Positions 20,847 through 32,158 of a stretch of 35,641 nucleotides of DNA are shown here, in pieces. Numbering within the stretch: the first letter of the stretch is position 1; each line of letters starts with the position of its first letter. Source of the stretch: Chara braunii (lineage: Eukaryota > Streptophyta > Charophyceae > Charales > Characeae). Below the pieces are notes generated by a model. The model was not told where the DNA came from. It worked only from the letters and a program-made list of their open reading frames with translations, and made no database searches. Location: contig BFEA01000014.1 in the NCBI GenBank assembly GCA_003427395.1, positions 1,019,958 to 1,055,598 of the forward strand. Direction: 5' to 3'. The position numbers and the translations under genes were made by a program.

Positions 20847-22564
20847 ACGATACAACGAAGGCCGGGGGAGAAACGAGGGAAGAGGACACGGCGAATGCTA
20901 TCGCTAAGACGAAGAGGAAGAAAAAGCAAGAAAGAACCTAGGCGTGATCGGGTGCATTTGAAGCATAGGACGATAGAGCGGAGAGGGAGATAGGAGATGG
21001 CGGATTGGAGATTGCAAAGCGCAACCAATTCTTGACGAAATCGGGCAAACTGAGATGCTACCTGGGGGGTTTAATGGCAAACGACCCCGTATCTATGGTT
21101 AGATTAGTATGAAAGTTAGCAGAAGAAGAGTTATCAGGAGAAAGTGTCGCGGAGAAAGTGTCAGGGTGATGGTGCTGGCAGAAGGGAAAGCGTTAGAATC
21201 ACCCGACTCTTGGCGGAATCCGACGAGGGAGGAGTCGAAACTGAGGTTTGGAGGTGCTGCGAACCCAATGGCGCGTTCGGATTTTGCGGAGACATAGTGA
21301 ATTTTGTGTTACGAGGGTTACTAGCTGCGCGCAGGGGGGCAGCGCTGCTACGGGGCAGTGTATCTCTCCGCTTTTCAGCGGAAGATTCATTCGATTTTGT
21401 TCATGCGAGCGGTGTGAGTCGCGGGAGGCCACCTGCATGGTTGAATACTTACCTGTGCAAAGTGGTGATAGTCGTTACATCATCCACCAAGACCGTGTCA
21501 CTCGTGTGCAGAACTCCTTGAGCACAGTGTTGTTATAGTATTGTGGTTAGTAGTTCTCGATTCAACTAGCTGAACCTGGCCAGATAGCGGGTCAGGTGCG
21601 AAAGGCGGGAAGAGGTACTTACCATCGGGAATTGGTTGTGTGTCTGTCTCGATTTCGACGGAGGATTCACTCCTGCCCTTGGAATTGGTGGGTTGCTCGA
21701 TTGGCAGTCATATGCCACTGTTGAAATACGGAAGTGAGCGCGAAAGAGAAGAAGTTGCGGAGTAAGAGGCTACCTGATGGCCGAAATTGTGCTCATCCTG
21801 TCGAAGCGAAGAAGGGGGGGGACAACCGTAAGCTTGAAAACTCATCAGTCTGGCCAGAACGCTGCTTGTCGCATCAAGCGGAGTGGCAGTTGGCGAACTG
21901 CGGGATTTAGGAGCTTGCTTGCTAATTGGAACATTGCCCGCCTCAGCGAGCAGGGTAGTGACGGGCAGGCTGCGAGGATTACGGGACAGTCTACTGGTCG
22001 GTACACCTCTTGTCCCAGCAGCCTGTGTGGTAACAAATCAGTTGTAGGGGTTGCAGGCTCGTCCCTTGAACGATATGCCATCCATCTCGTTGACCGAAGC
22101 GGCGGGGGATAGACAGCGGATGGCGATTCGACTGTTGACTGGTATGCTGCACATCTCTACCGACCAAAGTGGCGTAAGTCAAGCTGTGGGCCGATCAAGG
22201 GCAAACATCCGGTGTCTGCGCGCACTCCGTCGTTGCGTAACAAGTCAATCTACACTGCTACTTTACTATGGAGAGAGGAAGACGGTGTTTTGAGCTGCAA
22301 CCCGTGTGGTGAGACTGTCCTTAATCTGCTTTGAGTTACGAGCAGCGGAGGGGTTAAGCTCATTGAAGGGAGGTTATTGCTGCAATTTGGAGGAGCCATC
22401 GAGGAGCTGGCAACCAGCAGTTTGACTTTGGGATTGACGAACCACTAAGCATTTTGGCTGCCATTGCGGGGCCCTCAAGCGGTAGAAGATAACAAGGCCC
22501 TCTTCCGCGAGTCTGAGTGCACCTCTCTTGGATCTGAGAGTCTCAACCTATCTCTTTTTGTCCT

Positions 22565-22973
22565 TCTCCGGTCTAACCACTACGGACTGTCAGGGTTGCG
22601 CGACTCTTGTGGAGGAGATGGATATGGCAATGTATCTTCCCATGAGTTAGGGGAAGATCCGAAGATTCATTCGATTTTGAACATCTGACGAGTAAGAAGA
22701 CGGATCGGGAGGTCGCTGTCCCTTGCGCTCGTATGTATGGAGGCCCAAACTTTCGTGTTCATGGCGTTCATATACCCCTTCTGCTCGTTCTCATCATGGT
22801 CTAGGTCAACGACCATCGTCAGCCAAGTCGCGCAGGTGATCTTCGTCATTGTCATCTTCGTCGAGACATTTGTATCCCGACACCCGACCTCGTGGTATTC
22901 TGCAGCTTGGTGGTGCTACCTGTAGCATTCTTCCGTACCGTCGCGTTAGCCTCCAAGAATGAGGTAAGACGCT

Positions 22974-23030
<57 letters not shown>

Positions 23031-24190
23031 TACTCACTAATGGAGAACTAGCGACACATGATGGACCGATAGCTTATCTGCGGGATTATGTGTAGCAGCA
23101 GGCGTAGTACTAGGTCGCTCCGTTGAGGCGTATTTTTTCGTATTTTAAAAGATAGATTCGTTCTCATTTTTGCACGTTCGGAAAAATGGCGAGGAGCAGT
23201 GACATTCATGACTGTGATTACCTTTAGTAGGTCGTTACTTCTCCTCGTGAAGATAATCTGCGGTCCTCCATGCTCTTTTTTCTCGCATCTCGGTACTATT
23301 CATGTTCGTGATTGATTGACTTCGCCATCGGTATTGACTGGGTCATCTTTTGGGACGATCGAGGTAGCAGGCGAAGGGAGTGGAAGATAGAGAGAGAGTG
23401 TGCTCACATGGTGCATGTACCAGCGCCTACTCCAGCGGAAGATTCATTCTCAAATTCTGCAAAATTTTGCATGTTGAGTCTGCCCGCATTCTGGTCGTAG
23501 AATCGTCCGTATTCCGCACATTAGGTGAGTAGTGGAGTGTGATTCATAGCTACCGTGACACACTTTGGGTTATTATCAGGATCCTCCTCATTTTTGAATT
23601 CTTGGTGGAAACTTGCCTGCTGGTTAGTGCGTTGATTAGTCTGTCGCTCATAGTGATCGAAGGTAAACCGCAAGGGTGAAGGAGGGAAAGTTGTTGTGGG
23701 CTTAGACTGCAGAGTCTACCGTTTAGGTGTTTAGACCAGAGGTTAGCGTCGCAGCGTGGCCTGCATGCGTTGACCTCGGGGGACTAGCCACAAAGGTAAG
23801 GGCCTTGTTGGCGGACGCCGAAACGGTGACTGCCCTGATATGCTTGGTGCTGTGCTCCAATTTGCTTCACCCGCTGCTGTTTTACTACGACACGAATGGG
23901 GGCTGTGTTATGAATCCTCAGCCCATATCCTTAGCAGTGGCCGATGCATTTTGGGTTTTGAAGCGCTGCGGAAAGGCTGAGATCTTTGGAGAAGGGACTT
24001 TGCTGAAAGCGGGAGGTTTGCGGGGAATCGAAGAGTAGTCTGGGAATCAAACAACCGAAGGAGTTGACCAGTTTGACCAAGCTGTTGCGCGTTTCTGGCC
24101 GTCGTTGCGGGGCCCTTTGGTGTATGAAGATATTAAGACCCTCTCCTGAGAGTTGAGTTAGTCCCTCTCCTGTATCTCGAGCGTCTGAAA
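22565..24190. other. Extra 1.6-kb segment private to 3' LTR
   Basis: LTR-LTR collinearity is lost after ctcaacctatctcttt at about 22559 and resumes at about 24190 (cttactctaagtct, ctgagaggaa). The sequence just before the resumption (gttgcggggccct, then gaagatattaagaccctctcctg, about 24092-24150) is a diverged second copy of 22463-22505. The segment is therefore bounded by a degenerate direct duplication of an LTR piece. Inside are a GA microsatellite, three gaagattcatt words and no recognisable gene. It could be an unequal-recombination product or a decayed insertion. Confidence 0.55.
22977..23025. repeat. (AG)n microsatellite
   Basis: About 49 bases of AG repeat inside the segment private to the 3' LTR. 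The Ser-Leu-repeat frame on the minus strand is an artefact of it. Confidence 0.97.
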
Positions 24191-24626
24191 CCCCTCTCTC
24201 TACCCTTCTTACTCTAAGTCTACTCCTATTCTGAGAGGAATGCGGCAGGCGGGATTGCAACCCGTAGGACCGCAGCAAGACTCTGTGGGGAGTCAGCCCA
24301 CCGATTGCAGGAGCTCTCCCAAAACTCAAGAGGAGTTTTGGAGGCAGGGAACTAAAAGGTAACCATCCCTTCCATCTATGAACCCAACTATAACCCATAT
24401 CTGTAATTTTTACTATAGTTGGTTGAATATATTGCATGCGTCCCTACTTTGACTTTTATGTTTAACTTTCATGACAATTCAGACTTAAGTGAAAAAATGT
24501 TTGTGCAAATTCAATTTCAGTTTTTGTTGTCTGACTGAAAGCAGAATGTGAACAGGGGGTTGCATTTGGGGGAAAGGTGGACGAAAGATTGTATTGCTTG
24601 TGTCTGACCGGGTCAACCAAAGGTTG

Positions 24627-25349
24627 GGAGAGTCTCCATAAGAGTAGAGGGTTCAGTGCCATGTTTATTTTTAACTGCTTGAAGGGCCAGACATGTTCCC
24701 ACAAGATTAGGTGGTATGGTTGCTTTGACTGGCGAGGGCTGCATGTGTTTGACTCTTAGGGACCAAGCATTTTTTCATAAGATTGGATGGTTTGGTTGCC
24801 TTGCTTCTTTAAGTGTCCTTATGTTTTATTAGTTTTGAAGGAGGATAAAGCATGTTCCATAAGATTGGATGACTCTGACTTTCTCTTGTTTTATTTTTGA
24901 AGGAGAAATTCAGATAAAAGACTTGACAGGTTCCCATAAGATTGGGTGGTCTGGTCTGGAGCCGCGCACATGCTGGAACCAAAAAGTTAAATTTGTTTAT
25001 ATTATATACTACTTTATTTATGAACAGGTTAGTCAGACATTTTTCCATGAGATTGGATGGTCTGGCTATAGCATATCACTTAACTGAAGAACGTATGAAT
25101 TAAGAATAAACTTGTGGTAAGGAGAGACAAGTTGAACCTTGATCTAAGATGATCGGTTTAATCATATATTACCTTAAAAGACAGATTGCAGACAGTTATA
25201 TATAAATTGGATACTTAAATGGTCCAGGGTGATTAGGCTGACCAACCTAGTCATGTGTCCAAAGAAAATAAAAGTTGTGGTGCTTTGTGTTTCTGTATAT
25301 ATATTCTATGATTGAGCTAGACAGATTCTCATAAGATTGGGTGGTCTAG
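24627..25349 (+). repeat. Seven-copy dispersed motif array in 3' LTR
   Basis: A motif close to catgttcccataagattgg followed by atggtctgg recurs at about 24628, 24691, 24768, 24850, 24926, 25037 and 25321. It occupies the same LTR position as 6375-6994, but its core is cataagattggatgg and not ccaagccgaatgg, in nearly every copy. A relic of the 5' LTR's sixth site lies near 25232-25255 with the motif itself missing. Confidence 0.75.
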
Positions 25350-25656
25350 CTTTATGCCTTATGTAAGTTGGGTATAAAGGCGATAAATCATTGAAAGACT
25401 ATGAACTATTGTTTGATAAGTCCGACTTCGGTTTGGTGAGAGTACTTACCGTTGTGGTTTGGCCTGCATATGGCTGAATGAGATCACTAGTTAATCTAAG
25501 TTTCAGTAAATAGGTAGTTGCTCGCCACGTGCTAGAGTCATAGAAGTTCGTTTCGATTCCTGCATTTTTTTAACAAAGTTTATTTTACTTAGGTCGATTT
25601 CTGCATTTTCTAGATCATTTATTATACTTGGTCTTGTATAAATCTTGGTAAATTAC

Positions 25657-26265
25657 TTTCTCTACGAGAAGCGCTGCCGAAATTTCTACAAAACCAAGGA
25701 GTTAGCCATATTTTATTTTTTCAAAGTTCAGTTTGTCCGACTTTTGGCTTAGTAAAAATTTGAAAAACCTCATTTTCTAAAGAGAGTGATGCCCCAATTT
25801 TTGCTACTTCAGGGAGTTAAACAAAATTGGACCTTGAGAAGTCAAAGTCACTTTAGATTCTGAACTTACTTTTATATAAATCTTGAAATAACACTTTTCT
25901 AAAGGGAATGCTGCCGGAAATTTTTACAAATCTCAGCAGTTTGTTAAATTTGGTTTTAGTTAAACTCAGGTTTTGCTTTTAAGTTCATATCTGACTTAGT
26001 AAGAATCTGGAAAGTCTTCTTTTCTAAAGGGGGTGCTGCCCAAATTTTACTAATTCAAGAAGTTAGACAAAATTTAACTTTCCAGAGTTAAAGAATATTT
26101 CAATTTTTATATTCGAGCTAGTATAAATTTTTAAAAGACATTTTTCGTACGGGAAGTGTTGCCAAAATTTTCTTAGTTTAAAGAAGATATATTATACTTT
26201 GACAGATGACGATTCTGGAATTCCACTCAGTATAGAGGAGATCCGACTATGATCTACCTTTTTCT
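25657..26265 (+). repeat. Five-unit ~122 bp tandem array in 3' LTR
   Basis: Units begin at 25657, 25774, 25896, 26021 and 26143 and correspond one to one with the 5' LTR array. TATAAAT precedes units 1, 3 and 5. Cores are tctacgagaagcgctgcc, tctaaagagagtgatgcc and similar. Confidence 0.8.
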
Positions 26266-26460
26266 TTAGATGTTTGCTTAGGGATAGATTTATACTTAGT
26301 TCATTAAGAACTATGTTGAGTGAGATTGTGATATGAAAATTATTATTTATGGACTTATAGATTTAGCTTGGGGATTGACCTGCTTGTGTTACAGGTCCTC
26401 TTGATCGTTTGATTCAAGATTTGAACTAGATTCAACTTGATCCCAAAAGGATAATCTTCC

Positions 26461-26520
26461 GTTATCACTGATAACACGTCGGTTGCCGATCCGTCGGTTT
26501 ACGACTCAACTCCAATTCAC
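26461..26520 (+). promoter_or_regulatory. Conserved island with GTTATC-ACT-GATAAC palindrome (3' LTR)
   Basis: Partner of 8121-8180, differing at 2 of 60 positions, with the palindrome itself unchanged. Confidence 0.4.
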
Positions 26521-27570
26521 TTTTGTCACTCAACCTAAAGGTTTTAGCCCTGTAGTTTGAATTGTTTCATTGTGTTTTCACCCGGACTTTATTTGAATGA
26601 CCATTTAATAAAGATACTGAGTATTTTATTTTGAGAGTTGCTCAAAGAGTAAGGCTTGCATGACTAAAGTGAGAGGTATGAACGCAAAGAATGGTTGAAA
26701 ATGCCCCCGTGTAGTGCATAAATTTTTTGTTGAATCTTTGATGTGATTGCATGTATGTTTGGTGATTCGGACTTTAGATTTAACTGCATGCGATCACATA
26801 CATATATATGGCTGAGAGGAGTCCCATTGTGATTGTGAGAAGTGATCGTCACATATTTATGACCCTCTACATATATGTAAATACATATATCTTGAGTGTT
26901 TCGCGCGGCCTACTGTGACAGTGCGTAAGGGTTTAATAAATTATATTCCTGAGAAAAGAGGGAGATCCCCTTTTATCCTTTGCTTTTTAAAATTTTTATA
27001 TAGTTGGACGTTGTAGTCCGTGACACCCGTCAAAGTCAAACCTCTTGATTTCTCCCAGACCCTAGATGATGGAGCTGGTCTCCAGGGCCATAAGAGACGA
27101 TTATGACCACAGATATGAACCTGTGTACCACCCACTCTCCGCAGGGTGCAGAATAGGGTGTGGTTCTGAACCGTACTTGAAGGGTGTCTAGCGTCCAGAG
27201 ATTGACCCATCACGGCGCGTGTCAACCGACACTTGAGTGTCGAATGCGATCCTCAAGATTAACGAGGACCACATGAGTATGGGTACTACATAGTACGCCA
27301 TCATTACGACTGTTTGCGCATGCATGCATTGCGAGTTGATATAAGTTAGCCCTGCGTCCGCGAGGTTTTATACTAAGTCTCGCGCGCGTCGCCTATTCGA
27401 TTTCCGTGTCGGAAGGTTATGGGATGACTACTGAAGGGACTAGGAGTGTGTCGCGTTGTTCGTTCCGTATCGTTCTGTATATGTGTGTGTGCGTGTTTTA
27501 TTTTTTATGTCTTTAGAGTGGCGTACACGTGGTTTGTGGGATGCGTCCTAGTCAACCGACGATGGGTCGT

Positions 27571-27632
27571 GCTTGGGACCTCAGCCCCCCAAGGCGTCGG
27601 TTCGTGTGCGGGTCCGATAGAGGCGTAAAACC
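27571..27632 (+). promoter_or_regulatory. GC-rich conserved island (3' LTR)
   Basis: Partner of 9233-9294, differing at 2 of 62 positions, about 335 bp before the LTR end. Confidence 0.35.
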
Positions 27633-27967
27633 ACGTGTACGCCCTATGCTACGACGAACGAGAAACGCCCTCGGTTGGTCCACCTTTGCGATTGCAACTG
27701 ATTAACTTTCGTACTGTGGATTGGTAGCTCGGCGGGGATATGCCCACCGAAAGGAGGTGACAACTCCCGTAAGGTGGAGGTAAGTCGTGCCTCGCGTAGG
27801 CCCTATTTTGTTGTAGGGGCTTGCGAGAGGTATCGCTGGCGCACTCGGGCAGAGTGGCTTGCGGAAACTCCATATGTATTCACAACGAGGATTTGATTAA
27901 CTCCTGCGTGACGCGGCCGGGAGGGTCTACCCCCGTTTTGTGCGGTGCCGTATCGATGCGCTCGACA

Positions 27968-28467
27968 CTGGGTCCAGCGTCCCTGATACAAATGAATTAT
28001 AATTATGGTTCGGAGAGAGAAATGACAAATAGAGGACTGCCTCTTCAGCTAAAATTTGGCTGCCAGATATTCCTTGTCCGAGCTAGCAGTATTACCTCCT
28101 ATCCTCCTCAGAGAAAACCTTATTCAAGCAGATGCTCACACCTCTCCATACCTCATAGAAACACTTGTATTGCATAGCAGGAAGCAATCCAGTGGGTACT
28201 AAGATGATATGAACTTGACTCGGCACATAATTTTACCCATCTCCCACAACATACCACTGAATATCGACCCTCGTCAACTCAGAGGGGGGGAAGGGATCAA
28301 TAAAGCATTCGGAGGATCTGAGAGACTCTCGGCGGAAGTGAAAACCAGTCCTTGAAAATCAGGTGGAAATCCCGCTTTAGGCATTCCTCCTGCACCTCCC
28401 TTCCTGACCATTTCACTTCCCCCAAGCTTCCTTCTTCAGTTTTCCCCAACCAGTTTCGATTGAATTG
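27968..28467 (-). other. Probable 3' tail of the minus-strand LINE fragment
   Basis: Noncoding sequence between the LTR end and the LINE ORF. Read on the minus strand it follows the ORF stop at 28468 and would be the LINE 3' untranslated region. There is no poly(A) at its end next to the LTR, so the true LINE end is uncertain. No other feature is visible. Confidence 0.4.
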
Positions 28468-29850
28468 TTAAATACTACTAATAATATCATTTTTCTGTTG
28501 GAGCTCCTGTATCTTAGCATGGACTGCTAACCAATGTGGCCGTATTTCCGTTTGTACAAATTGGGCTATCAGCTGAGCAAATTTTGTTCCTTCCAATTTT
28601 ACATCCTCTCTTTCATATACACACTTTTTGTACCATAATGCCCATAAAATAACTTTCCAACCAATTTCAAAAAAAAATCTCGGAAATTCCGAAAGTTGTA
28701 TATCAATTGGTTCCCAATAACCAGGAGAATTGACTCCCCAATCCCATGGCCAATCAATCCCTGTTAGACCTCTCCACACACAGTCTCACTTTCTTCATAC
28801 GAATACCATGCCCGGATATTGAATGAACATGTGTTCAATGGTTTCTCTTATCTTCTTATTGGGAAAGTCAGATATTAGGCATGATTTACACCATGATAGT
28901 GCCAGGCCTCTTTGCTCTAAGTTAGTATGACCAATAAGCTTGTCATTAGTGGGCAGACACCTATGAAGTATTTGCCACTGTAACGAAGAGAACTTGGCTG
29001 GTCTCTGTTTTAGCTTGTTAAAAAAAAAAATATTTTGGATTTTGTGCATATCAATATTCATATGTTTGACCCACTGGTCCCTTATTACATATGACACATT
29101 CACTTTTGGTCTCAACAAACGATATACTGTCTTAACCGAAAGGGAATGCAAGGTGCGTGGTTTAGTTTTCTTCGCAGTTTGCCATACCCATTCAGCAGGG
29201 TCAAAAGGTAAGTTTGAAATTGGGCATTGTGGTTGAAAGACTCTCCAACATGTGGTTGCAGAGATAAAAAACACTCTAGTCCTAAAAATTTCGTTGAAAG
29301 TAAAAAACTTAACTTGGTTTGTTTTTGAAGGATGGAGCAAATGATTTGCAGCTATTCTAAACAGAGTCACCAAAGTTCCTTCTTCTAGTAAACTCACTAT
29401 TTGTCCCACTTGCCAACATTGTGGGTCATGTGCAATCGTTACAAAATTTTCTTCCTGAAATCTTACTCCTTTTAGTTCCCTTACCTAGGCCAGAGGAATG
29501 GAACATTGTCAAATAATATGATCCAAGTTTTGGGTTAGTTTATGGGCATATGAAATTGTTTTCCTAAGCTGATCAGTCAATATCCAATCTCTCTTTTCGT
29601 GGTCCCAAATGTCTTTGATCCGTACTACCCTTTTTTTCACCCACTGGGACCAGGGGGTTGAAGAGCTATTATAAATACAACCATTAGCATCAATCATCCA
29701 TCTGTTCCCGAATAAAAGTTGCCTCAATATTTCTTCAAATCGCGCAGGATAAGGTTTATTTGGTAAGGGCAATTTCCGCCATGTTTCAGAAGGGAAACTC
29801 ATAGATTGTCCACAAGAAGATTAACAGGAGCTGCACCTCTCTCACCTTCT
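28468..29850 (-). pseudogene. LINE-type ORF2 C-terminal fragment with zf-RVT domain
   Basis: Three open segments (29802-29509, 29409-28795, 28779-28468) lie in one minus-strand frame, separated only by stops (TGA and TAG near 29500, two TGAs near 28790). An upstream piece reading APVNLLVDNL (about 29840-29805) is one frame off. The conserved part is the RT zinc-binding domain of non-LTR retrotransposons: WQILHRCLPTNDKLIGHTNL, then CKSC and ETIEHMFIQYP. The usual final Cys is Tyr here (QYPG). Upstream, LLFGNRWMIDANG and WVKKRVVRIKDIWD fit the segment that precedes this domain, and WKVILWALWYKKCVYERED fits what follows it. The endonuclease and RT core are absent, so it is a 5'-truncated dead copy, on the same strand as the P450 gene and just downstream of it. 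Confidence 0.75.
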
Positions 29851-29929
29851 AGCTTTAAATGCTACCGACCCTAGGGATATCGACTGAAAAACAGCCAGTT
29901 GCGAATCAAGTCCACCCCACCCTACCCTA

Positions 29930-32054
29930 TTACCCCATTGATCTTGGACGAAAGATGAACGGCACGGGGGTTTCCGGGAAGATAACGATTCCATCGTGCT
30001 CAGTAAGGTCCAAGTCTTCTGGCTTAATGCCATGTGGCAACATAACATCGAATCGCTGCAGCAACCTGGACAGAACAAATCGCATAGTGGTTAGTGCAAG
30101 TCGAATTCCAGGGCACATTCTTCTTCCTGATCCAAACGGCAAGAACGCAAAGTTCTTTCCATCAGGATGCATGTCTTCGGCCAGCAGTCCGTCTCGGATA
30201 AACCGCTCAGGGCGGAGCTCCCATGGCTCCGACCACACCTTAGGGTCGTGCATAATAGCCCAGGCATTGACGACGACAGAAGTGCCTGCCGGCACGTCAT
30301 ATCCAAACACTACAGTGTCTTTCATAGCTAGATGGGGAAGGAGCATGGGAGCAACACTGTGCATACGCAGCGTCTCATACAGAAAGGCATTGAGGTAAGG
30401 AAGGTTCTCCAGATCATTCTCCGACGGAACCTTGTGCATTCCTATGGCCTCATCTAGCTCTTCCTTCAGCAGCGCCATCTTCTCTGGGTGGCGCAGCAAC
30501 TCCATCAGAAGAAAAACAAATGTAGAGGTCATTGTGTCGGTGCCAGCCGTCAGAAGGCTCATTAACATCAGGCAGGCCTCCGTCTCGCCGTACACCACAT
30601 CGTCGTCCTTCATTGCAGAAACCGCCAAGTTCTTGGGTGTGAGGAGACAGGTTATTGAAGACCACGTCCACCATTGCATCCGGATTAATGAGTCCAGCTG
30701 CTCTCAGCGTTGCTTGGTGGTGATCTAGCATTGTGCAACTGCTTCCGCAGTTACCAGCCACATTCCGTTGGACTTCGTGGCGCTTTTCAATGAGCTCCAG
30801 GATCAGAGCGCGAAATCTGGTCGACACCCCTCACACACTCTGGAGATAACCCCTGTAGAAGAACCTCAGACTCGGGACAAAGTCTGGTATCTGTGCCACC
30901 CCCACCACCTGCGTCATTGACAACACCACATCATAAAACCTTTTCGCCATTTGGTCATCGTTGACATCATCGCCTCCCTCCGTAGTCTGAAGTGACACTT
31001 CTTTGCTCATTCTCCTAGTTGCATCATGTTCAAGACCCTCCTCAGGCTCCTGCGCTCTCTTCGACATCCTCATCGTCGACCTCAAACCGCTGGTAGCAAT
31101 GACTTTCGCCATGTGATGCTGCATGGAAGGCGACACAGGAGAGCCGAATATGACATAGGCCAACATGTCCAGGGCGAAGTGGAACAGGTTTTCTCGCAAG
31201 TGGACTGGCTGCAGCCCATCCATGGTGCCTGCTTTGTGGCTCATCTCGACGTTGGCTGTTGCACCGACGTGCACGGCGGCGGCCGGATTGGGCAAAGAGG
31301 AGGTTGTTTCTGTCGGCAAGGGGTCCGCAGCAGGTGAGAGATCATTTCCCTCCTTGGCTGCCTCCTTTGTCCCCACATTTCTTCCTTCCCCCTGGCGTGC
31401 TCCTCCTTGGCCTTTCCTCAACAGCTCCTCCTCTAGGAAATCGGTGAGCTTCCGTTGGATCGCATCCACCTGCTCCATCCTCCTTGGGGAGAGCAACTGC
31501 ACGCTGGCAATCTTCCTTTGCTTCCGCCACAGAGGACCGTATGGTGCGAGTCCGAGGTCTCGACCACCAGACCATGCACCAACCGTCGGCGTCAGCGGTC
31601 GCGAGGCGAAAGTGGTTCTCTGAGTGAGCAGGACCTCTTTTGCGGCAGCCGGGCTGGACACCACCAGCGTAGGGGTCGTGCCCATGTGAACAGTCATCAG
31701 CTCTCCATACTGCTCTCCCATCTTGGCCAGGCCTCTATGGGGGTGCCTTTGCAGCTGAAGCAGGCTGCCTACGATTGGCCATGGAGCAGGCCCGGGGGCC
31801 AGGCACAGTTTGCGGCCATGGCGGTCCTTCGCCCCAACAATGGCCCACTTAGCCACTAGCCAAGAAAGCGAACTGGCAGTCAAGACACAGACCAGCACTG
31901 TAAGGATCAGCGAACCCCATGTGACCAACGGAACATGACGCCCGAGATCATCGACAGAGAGCCATGGGAACCGAGCAATCATCCACATCCAGACATTCTC
32001 CGCATTCAATTTGTCGCTCGTGTCCTCTGAGAAACTGCCGACATCGACCCCCAT
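29930..32054 (-). pseudogene. Cytochrome P450 (plant CYP71-clan-like), one TGA and one frameshift
   Basis: A heme-thiolate monooxygenase that would sit on the ER membrane and take electrons from P450 reductase. From the ATG at 32054: hydrophobic anchor at residues ~43-70, proline hinge LAPGPAPWPIVG (85-96), C-helix WRKQR (176-180), I-helix AGTDTMTST, ExxR as ETLR, PERF as RPERF. The heme loop is PFGSGRRMCPG, with its Cys codon at 30113-30115. It has no introns. Two lesions occur: TGA at 30831-30833 after YLQSV (CGA-to-TGA is possible), and a one-base frameshift near 30640-30650 (FNNL to LTPKNL). Every motif is intact, so the lesions are recent or are sequence errors. It would be about 700 residues against the usual ~500, owing to two low-complexity insertions (residues ~213-282 and ~325-370). 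The substrate cannot be told. Confidence 0.9.
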
Positions 32055-32158
32055 CCTTGTCAGCTCGTTGAGATCTTTTTTCGTCCGTCAAAACCCTCCT
32101 CCTTTGCTGCCTACCACCTCCTTTCCCTGGGGGAAGAATCAAGATCCTCCGCTCACAT
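32055..32158 (-). promoter_or_regulatory. P450 5' leader/upstream segment
   Basis: About 100 bases between the P450 ATG and the minisatellite. It is pyrimidine-rich as written on the plus strand (purine-rich on the gene strand). I see no TATA box in it, and any promoter would lie in or beyond the minisatellite. Confidence 0.3.

Larger units (their letters stand above)
2999..27967 (+). mobile_element. Giant Ty3/gypsy-type LTR retroelement, decayed and nested
   Basis: The boundaries come from two long direct repeats with matching termini, a primer binding site complementary to the tRNA-Asp 3' end directly after the left repeat, and a gag-PR-RT-RNase H order between them. Total length is about 25 kb, including a 425-base assembly gap and at least three later insertions. 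The LTRs start TGTCG and end CAACA (left) or CGACA (right). The five bases outside are gatgg and ctggg, so there is no target-site duplication. All genes carry stops or frameshifts, so the copy is inactive. The LTRs match over their whole order but identity is uneven, about 90 percent in the first third and roughly 70-75 percent around 6100-8000. No integrase was found. Confidence 0.85.
18684..27967 (+). repeat. 3' LTR, 9,284 bp
   Basis: Begins TGTCGGTGC like the 5' LTR and ends CGACA, giving an exact 5-bp terminal inverted repeat with its start. It is 2.2 kb longer than the 5' LTR because of the foldback element at 19894-20846, an extra ~1.6 kb at about 22565-24190, and about 50 bp near 27745-27790. 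Without these it is also about 6.6 kb. The order of internal features matches the 5' LTR. The five bases outside are ctggg, which do not match gatgg on the left. Confidence 0.85.

Noticed and set aside
22852-23037. Serine/leucine repeat protein on the minus strand
   Set aside because: Pure translation of the (AG)n microsatellite.
29859-31859. Plus-strand frames of 60-180 codons antisense to the P450
   Set aside because: Shadows of the GC-biased P450 coding frame. They share its boundaries and lack any recognisable domain.
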